From Xestospongia muta (Eukaryota > Porifera > Demospongiae > Haplosclerida > Petrosiidae), in NCBI GenBank assembly GCA_963693285.1, contig OY848917.1:31445245-31509244 (forward strand): DNA of 64,000 nt. The letters are read 5' to 3'. Position 1 is the stretch's first letter, and each line of letters begins with the position of its first letter. This document shows positions 32,322-44,341 of the stretch, piece after piece. The translations under genes and the position numbers were made by a program. The notes beneath the pieces were generated by a model. It saw only the letters and a list, made by a program, of their open reading frames with translations, made no database searches and was not told the origin of the DNA.

Positions 32322-32515
32322 GACATTCAAACTAAGCTCTCAACGTTATGCTTTACGTACACCCTATCTTACACTGGCAACAAAAAGAAAAATAGAAGGC
32401 AAAAGTCACGTTTATGAAGTTATTAGTTAAAACAACGTCACGTTGTTACGTTTACTCAGATCCTTCGTTTCTTATAGCGTGACTGTTTTCCTTTTTTACT
32501 CTTGCCATGCTCTAA

Positions 32516-32525
32516 GGGGGCGTGG
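32516..32525 (+). promoter_or_regulatory. GC/CACCC-like box GGGGGCGTGG upstream of D3
   Basis: Lies 38 bp before the D3 ATG, with an equivalent at 52637-52646 before D6. Related boxes are GGGGCGTGG at 47388-47396 (D5), GAGGCGTGG at 25170-25178 (D2) and GGGGCGTCG at 17873-17881 (D1). KLF/Sp/Egr-type factors bind such sites in animals; use here is inferred from position and conservation. Confidence 0.45.
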
Positions 32526-32562
32526 TACGTGTGACGACAGTAGTGTAAACGAGAAGTTGAAC

Positions 32563-34668
32563 ATGATGGAAAGAGAACAGCATTTATTTTTGGTAAGATA
32601 AACAATGCGTGATCAAAGTAATAATGTAACATTAATTCTAAAGGTTCAAGCTGGTAAACACTTAGCAGGAGATGGACTGTATTTTGTATCACCTCCACCA
32701 CCTTATGAAACAATATATGAAGGTTAGTGGACACTGTTGTTGCTGATACTGTGTTAGATATTTGTCAAATATAAGATAGTTATAAATCAAGTATGGCATC
32801 TGCATGTTGCTCCAAGACTCATATCTAGTCTATTGCTACTACACTAGCAAAATTGACAAGAAAAGAATGTTAATTTGACTACTTGATCTAATAGTATCAA
32901 TTTAGTATATTAAAAAAATAATGTCATGAATATAAATACTATGATATTGTTTAATGAATCCAGACTTCCAAACAATAATGCCAAATGAAAAGCATAATTA
33001 GCACATTAACGAACTTCATTTTATAAATTGCAAATTTGTTCCATTTAAAACTATTCTGTAAAAGTTTTTGTGTACTTTGTGACCACTTCCATGGCAATGT
33101 GGCATGTGGTAATTATAGTAGTGATTTGTATTCATTGTACCATAGGCTGTCAACAGCAGAAACATTTGTGATCCTTTTTTTGTTATAACCACACAATTAC
33201 CATACTAAAGTAGTAATACATACCATGTTTAGGGTTTATATCTAACATGTATATTCACTTTATATAGCTGTCGTCTTCATTGTACCACAACCTTACCAAC
33301 CACCACCATATCAACGAGTAAGTACAATACAAAATATAGACCTATTAATATTTTGTCATATTTAAATTTTTAAAAATGTTTGATTATTGACTTTGTACAA
33401 TATATGTATGACTAGTTTCATTGATATTATCATATTAAAGTTTTCAAAGTTAGTAAAATGATTGCTACATTTTATACTTTAAATAAAGGTCAGGAGAGAC
33501 AACCTTCATCGTCCAGATGACTATAAAAGAAGTCTTTATTTTGCAATAATTACCTTCATTGTGGTAACTATAATTGGTACTCCTTTGACATTAGTCTTCA
33601 CAATTCCTGCATTGTGTTTAAATGTTTGGGTAAGATTTTCAATGAATAAACAAAATGATGGATGGTACACTGTTAAAATTACTATGTCATTTTAACAACT
33701 ATTTTGTTCTTTACATGGCTGGATTACTAAGGAATCTAGAATTACTCACTGTATGTATAATGAATTTGTTGATGTGTGAAGTACAATACAAAAATATATA
33801 GTGCGTAATTCACAATATTCTATATTCCATAGTAATCCATACATGTAATGTACAAATTAGTTGTTATAATGACATATCACTCTATACAATGTAGTTATGT
33901 AGACTGTCTACATGTATTTGTAGTAATAGACTAGTTATTATGTAGTGATACAATATGCACTCACATGACGGACAATTAAGCTATAATGAATTACACATCA
34001 TAGCCTCATTTATCACTTATAACAACAGTGTTGTCAAAACCATTAAAGCTACCTTTTAAGTTTAAATGTATTGAGGGCATTCCAAAATGTACGACAGCAA
34101 AGTAAGAATAAACACACAAATCTATAATAATCTATGCACTAGCATCCAATCAGTTATTGTTGTATTTGTCATTCATTTATTCAAAATAGTTATATATTTA
34201 TAAACAGGGTACTTGCATGATAAATAATTTATAATTAATTTCATGTATTTACATGTTTATTCCTATACATTGTGTCTTTACTTTGATATGGTCATTCTTT
34301 CATCTTGTTTCACTTTTGGAAATTTTTTTATACTTTAACAATGACCATTTGGTAATTTGGTGATTGCAAACAAAAGTACCATCAACACAAACTGTGTTTG
34401 ATAATTGTTATACAATTCATGAAGATACAACCAACAAAATAATTTGTTATAATTTTATTGCTTGTCTGTATTAATGTAATTATTAATTTTTTAAATTACG
34501 TTATATTTGTAGGCTTGGAAGTTACAGAAACAAGAACACTACAGACGTAGAGCCAAAACTATAATGATTTGTGGATATGCATTGAATATTTTTGCTATAT
34601 TGTTTCTTTACACTTGTTTGTTTACAATATATGGCTTAAATGCATCTGGTGCTTTTTATAAAGACTAA
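32563..34668 (+). CDS. D3: CD225/dispanin-like two-pass membrane protein
   Basis: Exons 32563-32592, 32644-32722, 33268-33317, 33489-33629 and 34513-34668 encode 151 aa. The N-terminus MMEREQHLFL is one codon shorter than most, while exon 3 is one codon longer (AVVFIVPQPYQPPPYQR), so length is preserved. VSPPPPYETIYE keeps PPxY and adds a second Tyr. TM1 contains TIIGTPLTLVFTIPALCLNV; the loop is QKQEHYRRRAKTIM, with Ala to Thr and Met to Ile changes shared with D6; TM2 ends TCLFTIYGLNASGAFYKD. The pairing of exons 1 and 3 with D6 is near-identical and defines a subclass. The Glu to Val change at IVPQP is D3-specific. The reading frame is intact throughout. Confidence 0.77.
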
Positions 34669-34788
34669 TTTAAGACTTAAATTGTGTGACACATTTATAC
34701 TACATATTAGTAGTATATTATATATACTATATAATTGTCATCTGTTTTATTTCATTATGGTATACTATATATGTGTATGTATGTTAGT

Positions 34789-34940
34789 ATCCTGAAATTC
34801 AAAACAAACTTCACTGTAAATTTTGTAATAAAATAAAGTTGGTGACAATTATATAGCATATAAATTTTATATGCTATATAATTGTCACCAATTTTATTTT
34901 ATTACAAAATTTACAGTGAAGTTTGTTTTAATTTCAGGAT
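34789..34940. repeat. 152-bp inverted duplication in the D3 3' flank
   Basis: ATCCTGAAATTCAAAACAAA at the left is the near-exact complement of TTTGTTTTAATTTCAGGAT at the right; the arms are about 73 bp with a short AT loop. The D6 3' flank (about 55020-55100) has only the right arm, so the left arm is a recent inverted copy. It may affect the D3 transcript 3' end. Confidence 0.9.
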
Positions 34941-35794
34941 ATTGTAAAGTCTGGCAAAAATAATTTTGAGCTGGTGGGCTGAAACTGAAAACCTAATTAT
35001 AGATTTAAACTCATGAATTCCTGTTTGCCATTATACAATGCCTTTTAGGATTTGTTCTGTTCAGATTAAACGCACACAACCTTCAATTGTGTTTGCATTA
35101 AATTATAACTGATTTATGTAATTGACATTAATGAAACCAAATAATCAAACTGAAACCAATTGTAAGATTAAACTTCATTCAGTTAATGTGCATTGTTTGT
35201 GAATGAAGTTGATGCACATTGTAACTGAATTTAATTTTTAGAATATTTTATTTATTTGTTTGTATTATTTTTATTTTAATTATAAATTAACTAAATATGT
35301 TCACAATGTCTTTATAAAAAACAAAACATTAACTACCAATGGTCTGTTTAGAAAATGAGGTATAAAATGTCAGCATTTAGGTAGTTAATTGATATATCTA
35401 GATGTCTTTCTTTAAAAACTACCAAATTATTAAAGTTTTGAACATACAAACAACAAACTGAGTTCAATATAAGTTTGTAGATTTAGAACTCCCGATATTA
35501 TATCAATCCGTGACTTTCAAATACGCACTTCCGGTACACTTTTGTTCAGCTCCATCTGACAAGCATAAACTTCACGTAAACTATATATAACTTACTATGC
35601 TCCTGTTTTATCTAAAATGAATATGTAGTATTTTTAGAATTTTTACTTTAATTAAGTGTTAATTTATGATAAATATTTATTTGAAGCAATTATCATTTAC
35701 CTGACAATTTACTGATAATGTTAGGTCACAGTTAAAGTAAAGCACAAGAAACCCCATTTTGTATTTAATATATTACTGATTAAATATTTATGGC

Positions 35795-36012
35795 AACCAA
35801 TCAATGCTTGAATGAAACTACACCATATAGACCTAAAGTGTCTGACATCCTGATGTCATTGTATCTTCCCCATATTATCTCCCTTCTTGTTGTCATAGTC
35901 ATATTCTTACAATTATCTTGTTCAAGACAGGTCATTTATTAGGCTGGTTGCAAAAGTTGATATAATTTCCCTTTTTTCAGGCCTAGAGCACCATTTTAAC
36001 AGGAAGTCGTCC
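35795..36012 (-). other. Local inversion relative to the D7 upstream block
   Basis: Read on the minus strand, CGACTTCCTGTTAAAATGGT, TATCAACTTTTGCAACCAGC and AACAAGATAATTGTAAGAAT match 55660-55860 on the plus strand, whereas the flanks on both sides match in direct orientation. The equivalent stretch at 23790-23945 is also in plus orientation, so the D4-side copy is the one that flipped. Confidence 0.8.
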
Positions 36013-36436
36013 AAGTCACTAGTACTAGTTCCATCAAAAGTTGTCACGGTGACCATCAGTTAGATATAATATGTGAAGAGAAAAATGTATTAAGATATGT
36101 ATGTGGTTATATTTGTAAAAAAATTCAAAAAAATATAAAATGGTGTGATAATATGGCTATATAGCCAATGAACCTTTAGACAATAATCCCAAGGAATGGA
36201 ATCTCTCTCTTAGCACAGACAATGAATAGAAAGGAGCATGAATATAAATTAACTTTTGGAAAAATACAATTAGAGATCTGGAAATCAACCTGTCCATTCA
36301 ATAGTACAATCTGACTTTCTCTTACCCATCTGAAAGGAAATTAATTGTTAATAAATATATATGTGCACTGTAGCTAATGTTTGTAGTGAATATGAAAAAG
36401 TAATTCATTTCTTTGGACACGGAGTGCATTTCAGAT

Positions 36437-36450
36437 GGATCACGTGATCC
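36437..36450. promoter_or_regulatory. CACGTG palindrome upstream of D4
   Basis: GGATCACGTGATCC is a perfect 14-bp palindrome around an E-box, 55 bp before the D4 ATG. The same 14 bp lies at 56383-56396, 57 bp before the D7 ATG. It is not seen at the matching place in D1, D2, D3, D5 or D6. Confidence 0.5.
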
Positions 36451-36505
36451 GTTTCCAGTCCGGACACTATCAATACTATCTATGACATAGCACGTAAACA
36501 AGGAC

Positions 36506-39500
36506 ATGACGGACAGAGAAGAAGACTTAGAATATTTACTGTTGGTAAGATAAAAGTACATGATCAAAATAACAACGTAACAATAATTCTAAAGGCTCAA
36601 CTTGGTGATAATTTAGAAGAAGATGGACAGCATTCTGTATTACATCCGCCCCCTTTTGAACTAACAAGTCAAAGTTAGTGGATACTAAATAGGCTTACAT
36701 GTATTCTGAGTCAGTAACAAGTGGGGATATGTGAACTAGTAATTAGCCTCACTGCCGTGGGTGAGGTCACAATACATTAATTGTGTGTATTTACTGTCAA
36801 CATTAATAATTCACAAACGGTTAATTCTTCACTAACCAAATGTCAGAACTTGACTTCATGATACTATAATATTTCTAAACATGGCATCAAAATGGAAAGC
36901 TTAATTGATATGAAAAATGACAAGCAAAATTGTTAATTTGAACAATCAATCCAACAATAGTATAATAAAATAAGCTCATGAATAAAAAATCAATAAATTA
37001 ATGAAATCAAGAATTCCTATCAAAAACATCAAAACACAAGCAGAATCAATACATCTTAATTTGTAAGTTGCTAAAAAGTTCCATTAAAAACATTTGGTAA
37101 ATGTTTTATCTTATATATTTTATAGGCACTTCATGTAATGTTGTTTTAGTTACTAAATCTAAAAATTTTTAGTGTAGTTATAAATTAGTTAACTAAATAT
37201 AATTAACTAGAGTATTGTGACAAATGGCAAAACTAACTATGACTAACTAGAATTTTTTTAAAAAATGATTCTGCCTAAATAGCACAGCTAATGAGATGGG
37301 CAAAGTAATGCATATGAATGAATATATAATTGTAGAGACTAATCAATGAAGGATGAGTTGAATATAACTTATTTTTCAGTTGATTGATGGATTTAGAATC
37401 TTTGATGTGAGGAGAATGTGAGTTCCATAGTTTATTTGTTGTGGGAAAAAAGAGTTTGAGTAAGCGTTCGTGCGACATGATGGAGATTTTAAGTTGAGAA
37501 CATGAAAAGAACGAAGGGTATGTGATGGTGATTGAAGAAAAGAGACTGAAGACATAGGTGCAAAGCATCTGTGGTAGATCATTTTGTAAAGGAGTATTAT
37601 TTTTGAGATAGAACGTCGCAAGGAGAGAGGTGGTATTTAAAAATGGTCAAAAAGAGTAAAGTAGTTCGAGGACCATCTTTTGGCACAGATTTCAGTGCAA
37701 AAAATTGGACCTTTTCAATCGCAATTTTATCTTTAGTGATTAGTGAATTGAGGATCCCATAATGATGAACAATAAGTTAGGATTGGGAGAACCTGGGATT
37801 TGTGGAGTTAAATAAGGACAGAGGATAAAGACAGACAGTAAAAATGACGGAAAATACAACCAAGGAGTTTCCTTGCTTTTGACCAGATGTGCTGTATGTG
37901 TGATGACCATAAAAGCTTTGAAGTTAGTATGATTTCGAAGTATTTCTAAAATGAATACCATACTAACTTCAAATTTATCTACTGACAAAGCAAAATTACT
38001 ATAAGAAATTGTAAGTAACTGTTACGGACAAAACCTATGCTAATAAATTGATGCATACCAGATTGAAGCATAATAATTAATGTTAGAAATGAATAGCTAA
38101 TTTTTTAGTACAATTGAGAATCAATGTTTACCTATATTTTTTCAAGATCTGCTATCTAACACTATATAGTACATTACATGCTAAATTGAAATGTCTAGAC
38201 ATATACACAAAACTGGATATTGTTCAAGGTTTTGTTTTAATAATATATTCATTTCTATATTACCTTTATTTATTCTAATTTTATCCTCTATTATCAAGTA
38301 TGATAAAAATTTGTTTTATTTAGTGTACAGTTTCTATAATCTAAACAAACGTACTGAATAATATTGCCCAGCACTTATCTACAATAACTAAATGTACATA
38401 CAATAACAAAAATAATTATTGTAAGAAAAAAAATAAAACAACACTACTTCTATAGGGGTGTCGCATGTAATAATTATACAGTACTTTGAATTCACTCTAC
38501 CACAGGCTGTCAATGACAGAAACATTTGTGATCCTTCTAGTTATAAGCACACAATTACCATACTAAAGAAGTAACACATGATCACAAGTTACCATGTTTA
38601 AGGTTTATATCTAACATTTATATTCTCTTCATATAGATATCTTCATTGAACCACAACCTTACGAACCACCACCATATCAACCAGTAAGTATAATATAAAA
38701 TATGGGCCTACTAATATTTTGTGATATTTAAATTTTAAAAATTGTTTGTTTATTGACTTTGAGCAATATATGTAAGAGTATTTTCATTATTATTATCTTA
38801 TTGATGTTTTCAAACCTTAGTTACTATATTTTATACTTTACATAAAGGTCAAGAGAAACAACCTTCATCGTCCAGATGACTACAAAAGAGGTCTTTATTT
38901 TGCAATAATTGCCTTCATTGTGGTAACTGTAATTGGTACTCCTTTGACATTAGTCTTCACAATTCCTGCATTGTGTTTAAATATTTGGGTAAGATTTTCA
39001 ATGAATAAACAAAATGATGGATGGTAGTTATTGTTATGTAAAACTACATACATGTATTTGTAGTAAAAGACTTCACTGATAGGTGTGCTATCAATTAGGT
39101 ATGCAAAACATTTGTTCTAATAATATTAAGGAAGACAGTCAATTATACAGTCTAAATGTATTTAGACTTATAGTATTAGTTATCATGTAGTGATACAATA
39201 TGTACTCACATGATCCACTAAGCCAAAATTAATATGGTCTCAATACAATTGAGCTTAAGTTGTTACAGACATGATAGGGTTTCAAGAACAATACAATGTT
39301 CTGACTGTCTATCAACCTTTTATCATCATGGTACTATGTAGGCCTGGACAATAATATTAATAGTGAATACTGTAAAACTAATAATGTTAGTGTGCTACTA
39401 ACTTTAGCGATACTAGCGATTTAAAAAAAAACACTAAATTTAATATTCACTAAAGTTATGAGCAAGTCACGTGCATTGAAAACGAAGAATAAGCATGTGA

Positions 39501-42500
39501 GCTGAACAGTGAAAGTCATGTCTCTTATAAGATGGCTTTGTGAGTCATCATTATTGGAACCTGAAGAGAATAAGGATAGAGCAACGGTGGCAGCAAACAG
39601 AGATTGAAAAGATGAAGTAAGTGGGAAGGAAAAAGGAGAGGTATAACATCGTAATGATGATGAAACACATGTTAAAATTGCCAAGTATTCATGTGAATGT
39701 GGAAATAAGGCAGCTGCTGACAAGTTCAGTGAAGAGCTTTGATTTTTTGTCACCAAAAGTACAGTAAGAAACTTGAAGAGATACTTTTTTATACTTAGAA
39801 AGGAGAAGGATCCAGAGAGAATTTGGAGTCTTCCTCATGGAGCTAGAGGGAGACCTCTGATACTTTGTGATTATGACCTTGGCGTGTATTTAGGTACATC
39901 ATAAGCCTATTGACCTTCAAACTTCAATTGTCTAACCTCTGCATGGTAACTGGCTAATGATGGCATTCTCATTTCTCAAAGAAAAGAAAGATATCATAGA
40001 AGAGGATTTGAAAAAAGGGGAATTTTGAGTTCCATTACAATTACTAGTACTGATACTTGATACTTGTAAAATGCAATTTTGATACTTTTGATAATTGCTT
40101 TTGACAAAGTTAAATTTAATAGCCACTAATATGGTACTGAAGCAAAAACGCTAAAAAAAGTAGCTACTAACATTAGTAGTTTTACAGTATATCGCGGTAG
40201 TATTTTAGCTATCATGATACGATAGTATTTTATTAACTATCGCAATAGTAAACATGTCTATGTATTGCACATGTGTATTGCACAAACATGTGCAACCATA
40301 TTTTATTTTGTAATCTACACAATGTTGTATGGAAACACTTTGGCTTCCCAGCTAAGGATGGAGAAATAATTGTGAAGAAGAAGGACAGAAAAATGTCACT
40401 TGTAAACTTTGCTTTAAAACAATCAAGTTTTCCAGAATATTACTAACCTTTGATTCCACCTGAAGGAACACCATAGAAGTACTTATGAATCCCTACCTAG
40501 TACTTACTGATGACAAAATCTCCAAACAGTCCACAAGTACATCTCAGTCTACAATTTTGCAGCTACAAATGCTACAAAAAATTCCTACTGCTTCACCTAG
40601 GTGGAATAGGTTTAAAGATGCTGTGTGCTATTTTATAGCTAAAGATTTACAACCACTTGATACTGTTGACGATAAAGGGTTTCGACACCTTTTACATACC
40701 ATTGAGCCTAGATATGAACAACCATCAAGAAAAACTTTTAACAACAAAATACTTTCCTCAATTGTTTGATGGTGTGACAGCCATCAAAGTTAAGAAAGAA
40801 CTCTCTAGCTCATCATCATTTGCACTGACAACTTATCTGTGGACTTCACAAGCTAATCAAGCCTATATAGGAGTTACAGTCCACTACATTAATGACGGTT
40901 TTGAAAAGAAGCATCATTTACTTGTAACAAAAGAGTTTCCTGAGTCACATTAAACAAAAACAAAAAGTCTTGGACATAAGGAACATGCTCTGATTCAAGA
41001 AGTAGCAACTCAGTAGAACTTATTATAGTATATAGTCTCACATATTCTGGAACAACAATAACCACTTTGTACTACACTACTTGAGATACACAAAACAGAG
41101 CTCATGCCTACAGATGTGGAGTTTAAAACCCTAGAAGAATTCATAACCACTATGAAACCTTTGGTAGATATCACTGAAGCCATTGGGTCTGAGAGGTGGA
41201 TCACTATCTCCACAGTACAGCCTATTTTGATGAAACTCATGAAGTACCACTTAGCTTTTGATGCCAACGATAGTGTCCTAGTAAAGGCGATGAAAAAGGT
41301 CATGTTAAATGACTTGAAGGAAAGATCTACTGGACACATAATACAACTACTTGCTGAAGCCACTCTTCTTGATTCGAGGTTCAAGAATATGACGTTCCTG
41401 CCTGAATCTGATAGCAACACTCCTATTGACAACTTGAAGTTAGGCTTTGATTAGTAGTATTATAATCATAGTCATACTATGATTATAATACTTTATATGT
41501 GGAAAGGTTTCAGAAAAATGGCCACCACATATTATGTCAAAGAAGGTTGAACACAAATAATTCAATCAAAATTATAATATTAACTAGGTTAGTTTGAGGT
41601 AGTGAATGAAATGTGTTTGAAATGATCTTTATTTATATAATTTAATCATTACTTTGTCTCTCTTAAAATAAATGTAACAATATAATACTATAATGATAAC
41701 TTTTGTTTTTTGTTAATTGTACATTACCTATGTCCTCCTCTCATTTCTTTGTCATATGGGTCATTCTTTGAAGATTGCTTTTCTCGTACAAAGATAACTT
41801 GACTATAGAGCTCCAATAGAGAAAACCTGAGAAACTCTGTAACATGTGATTAATTAAATTTGCATGTCCAACCTCCACTGATATTATGAATTGCACATCA
41901 TAGCCTCATTTATCACTTATAATAACAGTATTGTTAAACTCATTCCAAAATGTACAATAGCAAGGTAGGAAAACACATAAATCTATAAAAATGTATGCAC
42001 TAGTAGCCAATCAGTTATTGTTGTATTTGTCATTAAATTATTCAAAATCACTGTGAACTTATAAAGGCTACTTGCATGACAATTGTTTTCATGTATTTAC
42101 ACGTTTATTCCTACACTGTGTCTTTACTTTTGTCATGGTCATTCTTTCATCTTATTTCACTTTTGGAAATGTTTTTTTTTTTACTTATGTCTTTAACAAT
42201 GACCATTAATTAGGTGATTGCAAACAAAAGCACCATCAACACAAACTATGTTTGATATTTGTTATACAATTCATAAAGATAAAACCAACAAAATCATTTG
42301 TTTTAATTTTACTGCTCTCTGTATTAATATATTAATATAATTAATATAATTAATATAATTAAGCAAAAGCATCTTCAACATAAGTTGTGTTTGTTATTTG
42401 TTATTGTTTGATATTTGTTATGCAATGCTTGAAGACACAGTCAATAAAACAATTTTTTATTTATAATGTCTTACGCTATTAATATTATTATTTATTTTTT

Positions 42501-42665
42501 AAATTACATTTTTTATTTAAGGCTTGGAAGTTACAGGAAGAACAACACTACCGACGTAGGGCCAAAGCTATGATGATTTGTGGATATGCACTGGATATTT
42601 TTGCTATATTGTTTGTTTATCCTTGTTTTTTTACAATATATGCTGTACTTATTTCTAATGTTTAA
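36506..42665 (+). CDS. D4: chimeric CD225/dispanin-like two-pass membrane protein
   Basis: Exons 36506-36544, 36595-36673, 38637-38683, 38848-38988 and 42522-42665 encode 149 aa without a break. The N-terminus MTDREEDLEYLLL is the longest of the seven and acidic. The Pro motif is LHPPPFE, so the PPxY tyrosine in exon 2 is lost; exon 3 still has EPQPYEPPPYQP. Exon 4 begins VKRNNLHRPDDY rather than VRRDNLHRPDDY. The C-terminus diverges: after FFTIYA it ends VLISNV instead of the GLNASGxFYxD seen in most others. Exons 1-3 and the 2-kb intron 2 match D7, whereas the end of exon 4, intron 4 with its hAT and the downstream DNA match D1, so the gene looks like a crossover product. The changed tail may alter topology or sorting, or mark relaxed constraint. 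Confidence 0.72.
36780..38450 (+). other. Extra sequence in D4 intron 2, shared with D7
   Basis: Intron 2 is about 250 bp in D1, D2 and D5 but about 2 kb here and 1.5 kb in D7 (56616-58106). The added DNA has no coding match. In D4 it includes a stretch (37285-37960) absent from D7 with repetitive minus-strand frames, apparently a separate insertion. Confidence 0.5.
39339..41456 (+). mobile_element. 3'-truncated hAT element, copy in D4 intron 4
   Basis: Same 5' end (TAGGCCTGGACAAT), same insertion point after GTACTATG and same truncation point as the D1 copy. Remnants include FALTTYLWTSQANQAYIG near 40820-40870 and MPTDVEFKTLEEF at 41104. An element fixed at the same base with the same truncation in two paralogues must have been copied by segmental duplication, not inserted twice. 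It is inactive. Confidence 0.87.
39370..40187 (+). mobile_element. Pogo/Tc1-mariner-like derivative nested in the D4 hAT
   Basis: Left terminus CTGTAAAACTAATAATGTTA, right terminus the matching complement ending TTACAG, flanked by TA (39368-39369, 40188-40189). About 55 bp longer than the D1 copy and retains a fuller internal segment (DPERIWSLPHGARGRP) of the pogo-type N-terminal domain. No catalytic domain. Confidence 0.85.
41457..41491. repeat. Perfect hairpin at the D4 hAT right junction
   Basis: Identical to the hairpin at 21077-21111, confirming that truncation and inverted target copy predate the segmental duplication. Confidence 0.85.
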
Positions 42666-43276
42666 AAAACTAATTATTACAAGACTCACATTGTGTGGTA
42701 TTTATGCTACATCTGTATACAATACTATACAAATTATCTATAATTAAATTTTATATATTATAATTATCATAAGTTTCATTTTGTTATGGTAAATTTTGAT
42801 TTTTTCAAAGATATTGTAAAGTCTGGTAAAAATAATCTTTAGCTGAAGGACTGAAAATGAAAACTTAATTATAGATTAAACTCATGAATTACTGTTTGCC
42901 AGTATACAATGCCTTTTAAGATTTGTTCTGTTCAGATTAAATGCATACAACCTTCAATTATGTTTGCATTCAAATTTACTGATTTATGTAATTCACATTA
43001 ATAAAACCAAATAATTGAACTGAAATCTATTGTAAATTTAAACTGCATTCAGTTAATATGCATTGTTTGTGAATGAAGTTGATGTACATTTTAACTAAAT
43101 TGAATTTTTATTATGTTGTTTGTATTATTTTTATTCCAATTATAAATTAAATATTATAAATTTATAGTTAAATATGTTCACAATATCTATATGAAAAACA
43201 AAACAGTGACTATAAATGATTTGTTCCAAAATGAGGTATAAAATGTCATCATTTAGCTAGTTAATTGATATCTCTA

Positions 43277-43855
43277 CACAGAGGGGTAAGAATGAAAGTT
43301 TAAGTTGGGGGGGCTGACCTTATATTTAGTTGTGTTATATTATTAAACATCAAAAATGACCAAAAATTTATTTGTCTGTTTTTAAAGGAAACAAACTCTT
43401 TAGCTATTTCTAATGAGTTTGTTATCAGTACAGTTCTTATGTGAATGTAACAGCATGACATGGTTTAGTCATTCTTGGGTCATAGTACTTCATAGGTAAT
43501 TTTTTAGTTGATATAAAATTGAAAAAGTGTGTTCCACTGTAGCAGAAGGCATTGGTACAGTTAGACATAGTCTAATTAGGTTATGAACTTCAGAAAACAT
43601 CATTTTACCAATGGATGTCTCAATGATCATATCACATATTATTCTGACAGTTGTCACTTCTTGAACATTGAATGAATAATGTAAAATAATGTGGTGATTG
43701 GTTGTTAATGTACACAAGTTAACACAATAACCACTTCAGTCAAGAGGTTATTGTAGACATAGTCTTGAGTGCAAACCAGGGAGGGTTATCTTCCTTTATT
43801 TTGAAGTTAGGGGGGGCTTCAGTCTCCCTGCCCCCCACTTTCCTACCCCTATGTG
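43277..43855. mobile_element. hAT-like element remnant with CACA(G/T)AGGGGTA ends, copy 2
   Basis: Second copy of the 22738-23300 element, flanked by TCTA on both sides. The minus-strand frame at 43717-43490 ends in VPMPSATVEHTFSILYQLKNYL, which resembles the hATC dimerisation signature (A-x-x-E-x-x-F-S-x-L-x-x-x-K-x-x-L) of hAT transposases and ZMYM1-type relatives. Confidence 0.65.
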
Positions 43856-44341
43856 TCTAGATGTCTTTGTTTATTAATTGCCAAATCATTAAAGTTTTTA
43901 ACATACAAACAACAAACTGAGTTCAATATAAATTTGTAGATTTAGAATTTCCAATCTTATGTCAATCAGTGACTTTCAAATACATTTCAACCGAGTACTG
44001 GCTGATTTCATATCTAATGCCCACCTTACATTATGGTGCGTGGTTGTCTGAACATAACCATAGATAGTATAGACTATATGACCATAAACTTTATCCAAAC
44101 TATGTCTTGCAGTGCTCCTGTTTCTGAAAGGAGTATGTAGTATTTTTTGAATTTTTACTTTAATTAAGTGTTTATTTATAAGAAATATTTTTTGAAATAT
44201 GTTTATTTACCTGACAATTTACTGATACTGTTAGGTCACAGTTACAGTAACGTAGAAGTTTTTTGCTAGCATATACAACAAAGAGCTCTTTCAGATGAAG
44301 GTTTAAAATTAGTACACCAGTTTCTACACAAGTGTTATATA

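Larger units (their letters stand above)
29826..32562. other. D2-D3 intergenic region, right part
   Basis: Contains the tail of the dynein fragment with AATAAAATAAAA at about 30072, a GC-rich island (30095-30595), a degenerate minus-strand frame (31437-31690), a RASEF-derived fragment (31690-32240), two palindromes and the D3 promoter region with GGGGGCGTGG at 32516-32525. Confidence 0.55.
34669..36505 (+). other. D3-D4 intergenic region
   Basis: Contains the D3 3' flank, a block shared with the D7 upstream region, a local inversion (35795-36012) and a degenerate coding remnant (ICEEKNVLRYV then CGYICKK near 36072-36120). The D4 promoter region with a CACGTG palindrome is at the right end. 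Confidence 0.5.
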
